Positions 45,134 to 53,015 of a DNA stretch of 64,000 nucleotides are shown here, piece by piece (the stretch's first letter is position 1; each line of letters starts with the position of its first letter). Position numbers and translations under genes: made by a program. The notes under the pieces were generated by a model, which had not been told where the DNA came from, made no database searches, and worked only from the letters and a program-made list of their open reading frames with translations. This DNA is from JALZKA01 sp963715405. Its GTDB lineage: Bacteria; Actinomycetota; Thermoleophilia; Solirubrobacterales; 70-9. The DNA lies in contig OY970239.1 of the NCBI GenBank assembly GCA_963715405.1, forward strand, positions 2,294,001-2,358,000, read 5' to 3'.

Positions 45134-45180
45134 AACTGAGGCGATTTGGGGTCGGGGGGTGGCCCCAGATCGCCTCGGTT
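45134..45180 (+). promoter_or_regulatory. long dyad between the divergent purL and sulfotransferase promoters
   Basis: AACTGAGGCGATTTGGGGTC (45134-45153) faces GGCCCCAGATCGCCTCGGTT (45161-45180) around a GGGGGGT loop. As plus-strand RNA all 20 pairs are Watson-Crick or G-U. It lies exactly between the expected -35 positions of purL (-10 TAGAGT 45198-45203) and the sulfotransferase operon (-10 TACCCT 45110-45115). It cannot terminate either gene, so an operator or a regulatory RNA hairpin is likely. Confidence 0.55.
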
Positions 45181-45212
45181 CGCGCCAGCGGCGCGGGTAG
45201 AGTCGGGCGCCC

Positions 45213-47450
45213 TTGAGCACCGACGCCGCCACAACGCCTGCCAAGCATCGCGAGCTGGGTCTCACCGACTCGGAGTTCGAGCTCATCAACGACAAGCTGG
45301 GCCGTGAGCCCAACGACGTCGAGCTCGCGATGTTCTCGCTCCTTTGGTCCGAGCACTGCGCGTACAAGCACTCGCGAAAGCTTCTTAGGCGTCTTCCCAC
45401 CGAGGGCCCGCGCGTCGTGATGGGGCCAGGCGAAAACGCCGGCGCGGTCGACGTGGGCGATGGCTACGCGGTCGCGTTCAAGGTCGAGTCGCATAACCAC
45501 CCCTCGGCGGTCGAGCCGTTCCAAGGCGCGGCGACCGGTGTCGGCGGGATCCTCCGCGACGTCTTCGCGCTTGGGGCGCGCCCGATCGCGATCCTCGACT
45601 CGCTTCGCTTTGGCGACCTGGAATCGGAGCGCTCCAGATACCTGTTCGACCACGTCGTCGCCGGGATCGGGCACTACGGCAACTCGATCGGCGTGCCAAC
45701 GGTGGGCGGCGAGGTCTATTTCGAGCCGCCGTATGAGCAGAACTGCCTGGTGAACGCGATGTGCATCGGCTTCGCCCGTACGGACGCAATGGTTCGCTCC
45801 GCCGCTGCCGGCGTTGGCAACAAGGTCGTCCTGATGGGCGCGTCCACCGGGCGCGACGGGATCGGCGGGGCGTCCGTCCTCGCGTCAGCAGAGCTCGATG
45901 AGGCCGACGAGTCGAAGCGCCCGTCGGTGCAGATCGGCGATCCCTTCGAGGAGTCGAAGCTGGTCGAGTGCTGCCTCGAGCTGCTCGACGCAGGGCTCTT
46001 GGTCTCGCTCCAGGACCTCGGCGCCGCGGGCCTCACCTCGTCGGCGGCCGAGATGGCGTCGGGCGGGGGCGTGGGAATCGACATCGACGTCGCCGCGGTA
46101 CCGCTTCGCGAGTCCGGCATGGAACCGTTCGAGATCATGGTTTCGGAGTCGCAGGAGCGGATGCTCGCGGTGGTCGAGCCGGCGAAGGTCGACGAGGTGC
46201 TCGCGATCTGCCGCAAGTGGCAAGCCGCTCCGGCAGTCGTTGGCGAAGTGACCGGTTCGGGGCTCTTCCGGGTCCTGCGTGGCCCGGAGGTCGCAGGCGA
46301 GATGCCTGTCGAGGCGCTGGTCGACGGCTGCCCGCTCTACGACCTCGAGCCCGAGGAGCCCTCGGGATGGATCTATGGCAACGAGCGCACGCTCGAGACC
46401 GACGACGCCGGGGAGATCGTGCTCGCGCTCCTCGCCTCGCCCTCGATCGCGTCCAAGCGCTGGGCCTTCGAGCAGTACGACTCGATCGTCGGCTCGCGCA
46501 CCGTGCGCCGGCCTGAGTCGGCTGACGCCGCGGTGCTCCAGCTTCCTGAGACGGGGTCGGCGATCGCGACCTCGATCGACGGCAACGGGAGGCGCGTCGC
46601 CTGCGACCCCTATCTGGGCGCGATCGAGGCGGTGCTCGAATGCGCTCAGAACCTCGCCTGCGTGGGTGCCGAGCCGCTCGGCCTGACCAACTGCCTCAAC
46701 TTCGGGAACCCGGAGAAGCCAGCCGTCGCATGGCAGCTCGACCGCGCGGTGCAGGGTCTCGCCGATGCCTGCGAGGCGCTCGGCGTGCCCGTCGTGGGCG
46801 GCAACGTCTCGCTCTACAACGAGACGGACCGCGGACCGATCTACCCCACGCCCGTGGTTGGGCTGGTGGGCGAGCTCCCCGATCCGCGCAAGGCGGGCGG
46901 CCTTGCGCTCTCCGATGGCGACGCGATCGCCCTCGTCGGGCCTTTCGCTCCGTCGTTGGCCGGGTCCGAGCTGGCGAAGCTACGCGGCGAGCTTGCACCG
47001 GGTCTCTCCGATCTCGAGGTCGCGGCACACTCGGACGCGCTGGCGTTCGTGCGAGAGCAGGCGCGCTCCGGCGAGCTCGCGATCCACGACATCTCCGACG
47101 GTGGGCTCGCCTGCGCTTTGGCCGAGATGGCCATCGCCGGCGGCCTGGGCGCTCGATGTGACCTCGACGCGCTCATCCGCACGCGCGGCTCGGACCCCGA
47201 GGAGGCGCTCTTCGGCGAAGGCGCCGGCGGATATCTGATCGCCGGGACGGAGGACCGGATCGGGGAGCTCCAGGCTGCCGCCAAAGGCGCAGGAGTCGAC
47301 GCCTTCGTGATCGGCTCGGCAGGCGGCGATCGGATCGAGATCTCGTCCGAGTGGATGGAACCGAGCGTTTCGGTGGCGGACGCCGAAGCAGCTTGGCTCT
47401 CCCTCGCCGATCGGTTCCGCGACGCGGTCGCGCTCGACTCGCCGAAGTGA
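45213..47450 (+). CDS. purL: FGAM synthase subunit PurL (small type)
   Basis: Makes FGAM from FGAR, glutamine-derived ammonia and ATP (step 4), working with PurS and PurQ. The 745-residue protein has the small-type layout: DVELAMFSLLWSEHCAYKHS at the N-terminus, AFKVESHNHPSAVEPFQGAA, EIMVSESQERMLAVVEP and the second AIRS half with GGNVSLYNET. TTG 45213 lies 9 nt after TAGAGT. Its partners purS and purQ end 15 kb upstream. Confidence 0.96.
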   Translation: MSTDAATTPAKHRELGLTDSEFELINDKLGREPNDVELAMFSLLWSEHCAYKHSRKLLRRLPTEGPRVVMGPGENAGAVDVGDGYAVAFKVESHNHPSAVEPFQGAATGVGGILRDVFALGARPIAILDSLRFGDLESERSRYLFDHVVAGIGHYGNSIGVPTVGGEVYFEPPYEQNCLVNAMCIGFARTDAMVRSAAAGVGNKVVLMGASTGRDGIGGASVLASAELDEADESKRPSVQIGDPFEESKLVECCLELLDAGLLVSLQDLGAAGLTSSAAEMASGGGVGIDIDVAAVPLRESGMEPFEIMVSESQERMLAVVEPAKVDEVLAICRKWQAAPAVVGEVTGSGLFRVLRGPEVAGEMPVEALVDGCPLYDLEPEEPSGWIYGNERTLETDDAGEIVLALLASPSIASKRWAFEQYDSIVGSRTVRRPESADAAVLQLPETGSAIATSIDGNGRRVACDPYLGAIEAVLECAQNLACVGAEPLGLTNCLNFGNPEKPAVAWQLDRAVQGLADACEALGVPVVGGNVSLYNETDRGPIYPTPVVGLVGELPDPRKAGGLALSDGDAIALVGPFAPSLAGSELAKLRGELAPGLSDLEVAAHSDALAFVREQARSGELAIHDISDGGLACALAEMAIAGGLGARCDLDALIRTRGSDPEEALFGEGAGGYLIAGTEDRIGELQAAAKGAGVDAFVIGSAGGDRIEISSEWMEPSVSVADAEAAWLSLADRFRDAVALDSPK

Positions 47451-47485
47451 TGCGGATTCGCTTCGCATAGCGAACACAAGCCGCA
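47451..47485 (+). terminator. hairpin after purL
   Basis: TTCGCT-TCGCAT-AGCGAA (47457-47474) nested inside TGCGG/CCGCA (47451-47455 with 47481-47485), beginning right after the purL stop. It could attenuate read-through to purF. The remaining 47486-47611 holds a -10-like TAGCCT (47548-47553) for purF and no gene. Confidence 0.5.
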
Positions 47486-47611
47486 TCTGACTCAGATTCG
47501 GCCCATTCCGCGCGGATTTGGTCACAGGTTGGGGCCGAAGCCGGTGCTAGCCTTGCGTCTCAGGCACCTCGCCTGCTCCGCGTAGTCCACCGACCCAAGC
47601 GAAGCTCCTTT

Positions 47612-49078
47612 ATGCCCGCTCCCAAGAGGCCTTTTCAGGACCTCGAAATGGACGGTTTCTCCGGCCGCGACGGCCCGCGCGACGAGTGCGGCGTCTTCGG
47701 CGTTTACGCGCCTGGCTCCGAGGTCGCGAAGCTCGCCTACTTCGCCCTCTACGCGCTCCAGCACCGCGGTCAGGAGTCAGCCGGCATCGCGACATGCGAG
47801 GGCGGACACATCACGACGCTCCGGGACACGGGGCTCGTCTCGCAGGTCTTCGACGAGGAGAAGCTCCGCGCACTCGACGGCGATATGGCGATCGGCCATG
47901 TCCGCTATTCGACAACGGGCGGCGGCTCGTGGGAGAACTCGCAGCCGGTCTGGCGCGACGACGGCCGTGAGGTGGCCCTCGCCCACAACGGCAACCTAAC
48001 CAACGCCGTCCAGCTCTACAACGAGCTGACCGAGAGCGGTCTGCGGTTTCGCGGCACGTCCGACTCGGAGATCATGTGCGCGCTTCTCTCGGTCGCCGAA
48101 GAGCGCCCGATCGAGAACGCCGTCGAGGCGGTGATGCCGCGCCTTCGCGGGGCGTTCTCCACCGTGATCATGACCAAGCGGGCCGTCGTCGCCTTCAGGG
48201 ACCCGCACGGGGTCCGTCCGCTCTCGCTCGGCAAGCTCGGCGACTCCTGGTGTGTCGCCTCGGAAAGCTGCGCGTTCGACATCATCGGCGCTGAGCTGGT
48301 GCGCGAAGTCGAGCCGGGCGAGATGATCTCGATCGGCGAGCGCGGGCTCGAGACCCGGCAGGTCATCGAACCGAAGCGGCGCGCCCACTGCGTGTTCGAA
48401 CACATCTACTTCTCGCGGCCCGACACCCGGCTCGAGGGGACGGTGCTCCAGGAGGTCCGCTCGAAGATGGGCGAGATCCTCTGGCGCGAGGCGCCCGTCG
48501 AGGCCGATCTCGTGATCTCGGTGCCCGACTCCGGCAACCCCGCCGCCACCGGGTTCGCGCGCGCTTCCGGCCTGCCGAAGGACGACGGCCTGATCAAGAA
48601 CCGCTACGTCCAGCGCACCTTCATCCAGCCCGGGCAGGAGCTCCGGAAGCACGGTCTGCGGATGAAGTTCAACCCGCTTCCCGAGATTCTGGCCGGCAAG
48701 CGCGTCGTGGTCGTTGACGATTCGATCGTGCGAGGTAACACGACGCGCCAGATCGTCGGCATGCTCCGCGACGCCGGCGCGACCGAGGTTCACCTTCGCA
48801 TCTCGGCGCCGCCGATCCGGAACCCCTGCCATTACGGCGTCGACATGTCCACGCGCGAGGAGATGATCGCCCACGAGCAGACCGTGGAGGAGATCGCGGA
48901 GGAGCTCGAAGCGGACTCGCTGGCCTACCTCTCGCTCGACGGTGTCTACGAGGCGGTTGGGACGCCGCGCTCATCCCACTGCGACGCGTGTTTCACGGGC
49001 GACTACCCGCTCGGCGACCCGATGGCGGCCGACGGGAAGTTCGCGCTGGAAGAGATCGCAGCGATCCCCGTACGTTGA
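47612..49078 (+). CDS. purF: amidophosphoribosyltransferase
   Basis: Committed first step of purine synthesis: PRPP + glutamine to phosphoribosylamine. The 488-residue protein has a 25-residue N-terminal leader ending just before the nucleophile Cys26 in RDECGVFGV, as expected of the self-processing type. LQHRGQESAGI, the PRPP loop VVVVDDSIVRGNTT, and C-terminal cysteines (NPCHYG, CDACFTG) suggest the Fe-S form known from Bacillus. The stop overlaps the recQ start (TTGA). Confidence 0.96.
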   Translation: MPAPKRPFQDLEMDGFSGRDGPRDECGVFGVYAPGSEVAKLAYFALYALQHRGQESAGIATCEGGHITTLRDTGLVSQVFDEEKLRALDGDMAIGHVRYSTTGGGSWENSQPVWRDDGREVALAHNGNLTNAVQLYNELTESGLRFRGTSDSEIMCALLSVAEERPIENAVEAVMPRLRGAFSTVIMTKRAVVAFRDPHGVRPLSLGKLGDSWCVASESCAFDIIGAELVREVEPGEMISIGERGLETRQVIEPKRRAHCVFEHIYFSRPDTRLEGTVLQEVRSKMGEILWREAPVEADLVISVPDSGNPAATGFARASGLPKDDGLIKNRYVQRTFIQPGQELRKHGLRMKFNPLPEILAGKRVVVVDDSIVRGNTTRQIVGMLRDAGATEVHLRISAPPIRNPCHYGVDMSTREEMIAHEQTVEEIAEELEADSLAYLSLDGVYEAVGTPRSSHCDACFTGDYPLGDPMAADGKFALEEIAAIPVR

Positions 49079-50598
49079 GCGCCGGCCAAGCACTCACCCG
49101 CCACTTCGGGCACCCTGGATTTCGCCGCGGCCAGCAGGAAGCGGTCGAGGCGGCGATGGAGGGGCGCGATGTCCTGGTTGTAATGCCGACGGGCGCGGGT
49201 AAATCGCTCTGCTATCAGCTTCCCGCGCTGGAAGACACCGAGGCGCTCACCCTCGTCGTCTCGCCCCTCGTCTCGCTCATGCAGGATCAGGTCGAAGGCC
49301 TCGGCGACCGGGCCGAGCTCATCAACGCGCAGCGCTCGGCGGCCGACAACTCCGAGTCGCTCCGGCGTGCTCTGGGAGGCGAGGCACGAATGCTTTACGT
49401 CGCTCCGGAGCGCTTCTGGGCTCCCGGCATCGGCGAGAAGCTGAAGGGCAAGGTGGGCCTCTTCGTCGTCGACGAGGCTCATTGCGTCAGCCAGTGGGGT
49501 CATGACTTCCGACCCGAGTACTTCAAGCTCGGCGAGATTGCACGGCGCCTGGGGGCGCGCTCGATCCTGGCTGCGACCGCAACGGCAACGCCGCGCGTCT
49601 CGGTCGACATCGTCTCGAGGCTCGGGCTCAAGGATCCGGTGAAGATCGCGACCGGGTTCGAGCGCCCGAACCTCTCCTACGACGTTGTTCCGATCTCGGG
49701 CGAGCGACAGCGGGAGCACGCCGTCTCCGGCCTCTTGTCTGAGCCGGAGGCTCTGCCCGCGATCGTCTATTCGGGCACGCGCAAGCGGACCGATGCGACG
49801 GCGCAAAGGCTCAGCCGCGAGCTCGGCCGCCCCGTCCCTGCCTACCACGCCGGAATGGATCGCGAGCCGCGGGCCGAGGCACAGCGCGCGTTCATGTCCG
49901 GTGAGGCGCCTGTGGTGGTGGCGACGAACGCTTTCGGCATGGGCGTCGACAAGGCTGACGTCCGCACGGTAATCCACGAAGCGGTGCCCTCCTCGCTCGA
50001 GGCCTACTACCAGGAGGCGGGACGCGCTGGGCGCGACGGGTTGCCCTCGCGCTGCGTGCTGCTCGCAAGCGGGCAGGACAAGGGCCTCCACGTCTACTTC
50101 ATCAACCAGACCGAGGATCCTCAGGCGAAGTCGCAAAAGTGGGCGCAATACCGGGCGGTCTGGGGATTCGTCGACGGCGAGGGATGCCGGCGCGTTGCGA
50201 TCCTGCGGCACTTCGGCGACCGCTCGGCGCCGGTCTCAGACGGGCGCTGTTGCGACGCGTGCGACGGTCCGATCGAGGGGCTCGGCGCCGGGAAGGCCGC
50301 GGATCGCCCGAAGCGAGTGAGCGACTCTTCGGCTGAAGGAGGCGAGGATGTCCGGGACGCGATCCTCCGCGTCGTCGAGGAGGCATCGCCGGCCGTTGGG
50401 CGCACGCGCGCCGTCGAGATCCTTCGCGGCGGGCGCTCGAAAGTGGTGGCGAAGTACGCGTACGACGAGCTCCCCGGCTACGGCGAATGGCACGACTGGC
50501 GAGCCGAGGAGATCCTGGGCGAGGTCGACGCGATGCTCGCCGCGGGCACGATCCGCTCGACAGGCGGCAAGTTCCCGAAGCTCGAGCTGGCGGCCTAG
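49075..50598 (+). CDS. recQ: RecQ-family ATP-dependent DNA helicase
   Basis: 507 residues from TTG 49075, overlapping the purF stop. A 3'-5' helicase: Walker A MPTGAGKS (37-44), DEAHCVSQWGHDFRP, AATATATPRVS, VYSGTRKRTDATA, and YYQEAGRAGRDG motif VI. A zinc-binding RecQ-C segment (CRRVAILRHFGD, then CCDACDGP) follows; a short winged-helix-like C-terminus ends the protein and no HRDC domain is seen. DNA repair or recombination. Co-expression with purF seems positional only. Confidence 0.92.
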   Translation: MSAGQALTRHFGHPGFRRGQQEAVEAAMEGRDVLVVMPTGAGKSLCYQLPALEDTEALTLVVSPLVSLMQDQVEGLGDRAELINAQRSAADNSESLRRALGGEARMLYVAPERFWAPGIGEKLKGKVGLFVVDEAHCVSQWGHDFRPEYFKLGEIARRLGARSILAATATATPRVSVDIVSRLGLKDPVKIATGFERPNLSYDVVPISGERQREHAVSGLLSEPEALPAIVYSGTRKRTDATAQRLSRELGRPVPAYHAGMDREPRAEAQRAFMSGEAPVVVATNAFGMGVDKADVRTVIHEAVPSSLEAYYQEAGRAGRDGLPSRCVLLASGQDKGLHVYFINQTEDPQAKSQKWAQYRAVWGFVDGEGCRRVAILRHFGDRSAPVSDGRCCDACDGPIEGLGAGKAADRPKRVSDSSAEGGEDVRDAILRVVEEASPAVGRTRAVEILRGGRSKVVAKYAYDELPGYGEWHDWRAEEILGEVDAMLAAGTIRSTGGKFPKLELAA

Positions 50599-50610
50599 GC
50601 CTGGCGGCGC

Positions 50611-50665
50611 CTCGCCGAGAGTGAGATAACGGGACACATGGTCCCGCGAGACGACTCTCGGTGAG
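50611..50665 (+). terminator. hairpin between convergent recQ and a secreted-protein gene
   Basis: CTCGCCGAGAGT (50611-50622) pairs with ACTCTCGGTGAG (50654-50665, one G-U), with GGGAC/GTCCC nested inside. It serves both convergent genes. No T-tract. Confidence 0.65.
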
Positions 50666-50674
50666 AATGCCCGC

Positions 50675-51076
50675 CTACTGGACGCAGACGTTCTCGACCT
50701 TGAGGCGCCGGCGCTCCGGCTGACCGGAAACGACTCGCAGCTTGCGCTTATGTCCCACCCAGCAGACCGAACCCTGCTCCGGGTAGGGGATAGCGACGAT
50801 CCGGTAGCGGCCCGGGGGCACGAGGATCGAGTAGCGGCTGCCCTTGACCGAGATGCGCGCCACCTGTTCCCCCGTCTTCCTCTGGGTCACGACGATGTCC
50901 GCGGTGCCTTCGAAGGGTCTCGGATTGGTCCCGGGCGCGCATGGTCCGTAGCAGGTGATGTCGATGATCCGGCCGCTTACGGTTTCCTCGGGGATCGAAA
51001 CATCGCCGGCAGCGGCGACCCCACCGAATGGGACACACGCGACGCAAACCGTGATCGCGACGGCAAAGCTCCTCAC
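50675..51076 (-). CDS. small secreted protein (paralogue 1), leaderless
   Basis: 133 residues. Signal peptide (SFAVAITVCVACVPFGGVAA) then a small beta-rich domain resembling carboxypeptidase regulatory-like folds (VSGRIIDITCYGPCAPG; SILVPPGRYRIVAIPYPEQG) with four conserved Cys (YGPC pair, VCW, VCVQ). GTG 51076 begins 6 nt after a -10 TACGCT with a TTGACG -35. Function unknown. A second copy lies immediately upstream. Confidence 0.75.
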   Translation of the reverse strand: MRSFAVAITVCVACVPFGGVAAAGDVSIPEETVSGRIIDITCYGPCAPGTNPRPFEGTADIVVTQRKTGEQVARISVKGSRYSILVPPGRYRIVAIPYPEQGSVCWVGHKRKLRVVSGQPERRRLKVENVCVQ

Positions 51077-51082
51077 GAGTCA

Positions 51083-51111
51083 AGCGTAGACCTCGCATTG
51101 CCTGGCGTCAA
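51083..51111 (-). promoter_or_regulatory. promoter TTGACG-N17-TACGCT of secreted paralogue 1
   Basis: On the minus strand TTGACG (51106-51111), 17-nt spacer, TACGCT (51083-51088), then 6 nt to the GTG start. The transcript should start at or next to the start codon. Confidence 0.75.
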
Positions 51112-51120
51112 CCGGCGCGC

Positions 51121-51523
51121 CTAGCGGATGCAGATGTTCTCGACCTCGAGGCGCTTGCGTTTCGACTCGCCGGCCACGACGCGCAGTTTGCGCTCCTTGC
51201 CCTCCCAGCAGAGCGAGTCCTGTTCGGGGAAGGGGATCGCGACGATCCGGTAGCGGCCCGGGGGCACGAGGAGCGAGTAGCGGCTGCCCTTGACCGAGGC
51301 GCGCGCTATCTGCTGTCCGGTTTTGCGGTGCGTGACAACGACGTCCGAGGTGCCCTCGAACGGTCTCGGATCCGCATTCTTCGTGCAGGGTCCGTAGCAC
51401 GTGATGTCGATGATCCGGCCGCTGACCGTCTCCTCGGGAATCGAGAGATCGCCGGCCTGCGGCGAGGGTCACGAAGGACACACAGGCCATACAGGCCACC
51501 ATCGCAGCTGCGAAGCGGGTCAT
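51121..51523 (-). CDS. small secreted protein (paralogue 2), frameshifted
   Basis: Start ATG 51523 with signal peptide MTRFAAAMVACMACVSFVTL. After ...TLAAG the frame breaks near 51455-51462, and the mature domain continues in another frame (DLSIPEETVSGRIIDITCYG to VENICIR), stopping at 51121. The mature part is about 75% identical by eye to paralogue 1. One extra base would explain the break. Confidence 0.7.
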
Positions 51524-51530
51524 CGAGCAA

Positions 51531-51559
51531 AGCGTAGACCTCGCGCGAGTCCGCGTCAA
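51531..51559 (-). promoter_or_regulatory. promoter TTGACG-N17-TACGCT of secreted paralogue 2
   Basis: On the minus strand TTGACG (51554-51559), 17-nt spacer, TACGCT (51531-51536), then 7 nt to ATG 51523. It is the same architecture as the paralogue 1 promoter, so promoter and gene were duplicated together. It overlaps the divergent purN promoter region. Confidence 0.75.
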
Positions 51560-51591
51560 TCCAGGCTTCGCTCGTGGATAGTTTGTGCTTT

Positions 51592-52188
51592 GTGAGCACG
51601 GGCACCTCATTCCGAGTCGCCGTCCTCGCCTCGGGAACGGGGACCAACCTCCAGGCGATCCTCGACACGGTCCACGGGAATGATGGGATCGAAGTCGTCG
51701 CGGTCGCGTCCGACAAGCCGGGCGCGATGGCCCTCGACCGGGCGGCCGATGCGGGAATCCCCGCCGAGTGCTTTCCCCGCGACGGCTTTGCGAGCCGGGA
51801 GGCCCGCGATGAGGCGATCGCCGAGTGGCTCGAAGGGCACGGGTCCGACCTCGTCGTCCTCGCGGGCTACATGCAACTCCTCTCGCCCGGCTTCATCGCG
51901 CGCTGGCGTGAGCGGATCGTGAACGTGCACCCTGCGCTCCTGCCGTCGTTCCCGGGCCTCGACGCGATCGGGCAGGCGCTGGACGCCGGCGTGAACGTCA
52001 CGGGGGTGACCGTCCACTTCGTCGACGAGGGAGTGGACACGGGCCCGCCGATCCTCCAGCGCCCGGTCCGCGTACCACCTGACCGGGACCGCGCCGCACT
52101 TGAGGAGGCGATCCACGCCACCGAGCATGTGCTCCTTCCCGAGGCGATCCGCCTGATCGCCGCAGGACGCGTCTCGTTCGACCCGTGA
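51592..52188 (+). CDS. purN: phosphoribosylglycinamide formyltransferase
   Basis: Formylates GAR with 10-formyl-THF (step 3). The 198-residue protein has VAVLASGTGTNLQAILD at the N-terminus, the catalytic Asn-His in VNVHPALLPSFPG and Asp in VDEGVDTGP. GTG 51592 lies 7 nt after TAGTTT, again a leaderless pattern. It is separated from purF by recQ and the secreted paralogues. Confidence 0.95.
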   Translation: MSTGTSFRVAVLASGTGTNLQAILDTVHGNDGIEVVAVASDKPGAMALDRAADAGIPAECFPRDGFASREARDEAIAEWLEGHGSDLVVLAGYMQLLSPGFIARWRERIVNVHPALLPSFPGLDAIGQALDAGVNVTGVTVHFVDEGVDTGPPILQRPVRVPPDRDRAALEEAIHATEHVLLPEAIRLIAAGRVSFDP

Positions 52189-52242
52189 ACCCCCGCGTGG
52201 TCCTGATCGAGCCGGCTGAACCCGGCAGGTGAGGCCTTGGCC

Positions 52243-52274
52243 AACGCGGACGGCCCGGGTGAGCCGTCCGCGTT
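52243..52274 (+). terminator. bidirectional hairpin terminator after purN
   Basis: AACGCGGACGGC (52243-52254) pairs perfectly with GCCGTCCGCGTT (52263-52274) around CCGGGTGA. It lies between purN and a convergent small gene. No T-tract. Confidence 0.8.
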
Positions 52275-52297
52275 CGAGGGCCTAAGCGTCCGAGGGC

Positions 52298-52534
52298 CTA
52301 GACGTCTGAGGGATCCTCCTCGCGCGTCGCGTCGCCTCCCGGACCGCCGGACGTAGCGCCTCCGGTGTTCGGCACGTCGGACGCATCCTGCTCGGAGTCG
52401 TCGAGGATCTCGCCATCGGCATTCTCCTCGCGAGGCCGCTCGTTCTCCTCTTCTACTCCTGATCCGTGAGCATGAAGGGAGGTTTCGGGGAGATCGTCTT
52501 CGTCGACCTGGTCGTTGCCTTCTTCGTCAGGCAT
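52298..52534 (-). CDS. small acidic disordered protein
   Basis: 78 residues, rich in Asp, Glu, Gly, Ser and Asn (MPDEEGNDQVDEDDLPETSL start), without hydrophobic segments. A clear AAAGGAGC ribosome-binding site lies 7 nt upstream of ATG 52534, which supports translation. I recognise no family. The plus-strand gene at 52607 starts back to back with it. Confidence 0.55.
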   Translation of the reverse strand: MPDEEGNDQVDEDDLPETSLHAHGSGVEEENERPREENADGEILDDSEQDASDVPNTGGATSGGPGGDATREEDPSDV

Positions 52535-52606
52535 GGGGTTGCTCCTTTCCTTGCCGCTCCGCTACCCGATCGCCCCAGCTTCATTCCGGCGGTACCCTCC
52601 GCGGAG

Positions 52607-52933
52607 GTGGCCGAGTCAAAGCGAGCCGATCAGGACCGGGTGAAGACAGCTCTCGAGTCGCAGGTTCACCAGGGCGACTCGTATGCCGCGTTCGGCGAAG
52701 TGACGCCGGCCGCAGCCCGCGAGCAAGCCGAGCGCCTGAGCGAGGTCGGGACCTGGGGTCCCTTGCAGCGCGTGGCGAAGGTGACGCAGGCATGGAAGCT
52801 CCTGGCGGCACAAATGGAGCGAGACGGAGCGGCGACCGTGCGAGAGCTGGAAGCCACCGCGATCGTCGAGTACGCCGAGCGACTTTGGGTCATTCCTCCT
52901 GAGGGAGGAATGGTGGAGGGCATGCGGGGCTAG
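52607..52933 (+). CDS. hypothetical protein, about 108 residues
   Basis: Start chosen at GTG 52607: it lies 8 nt after TACCCT (52593-52598), and the longer frame upstream is antisense to the acidic-protein gene. Mostly helical and soluble (QVHQGDSYAAFGEVTPAAAR; LQRVAKVTQAWKLLAAQMER). The family is not recognised. Confidence 0.5.
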   Translation: MAESKRADQDRVKTALESQVHQGDSYAAFGEVTPAAAREQAERLSEVGTWGPLQRVAKVTQAWKLLAAQMERDGAATVRELEATAIVEYAERLWVIPPEGGMVEGMRG

Positions 52934-52960
52934 CCGGACCGGTCCGGGCCTCAACGGCGC

Positions 52961-52989
52961 TTGACTCACTCCTGAAAGCCGGATAGTTT
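52961..52989 (+). promoter_or_regulatory. promoter TTGACT-N17-TAGTTT of the nickel permease gene
   Basis: TTGACT (52961-52966), 17-nt spacer, TAGTTT (52984-52989). The 26-nt stretch before ATG 53016 contains a tiny frame ATG GTG ATG GGC TCG TCA TAA (52992-53012) ending 3 nt before the main start. Confidence 0.75.
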
Positions 52990-53015
52990 CAATGGTGATG
53001 GGCTCGTCATAACCC

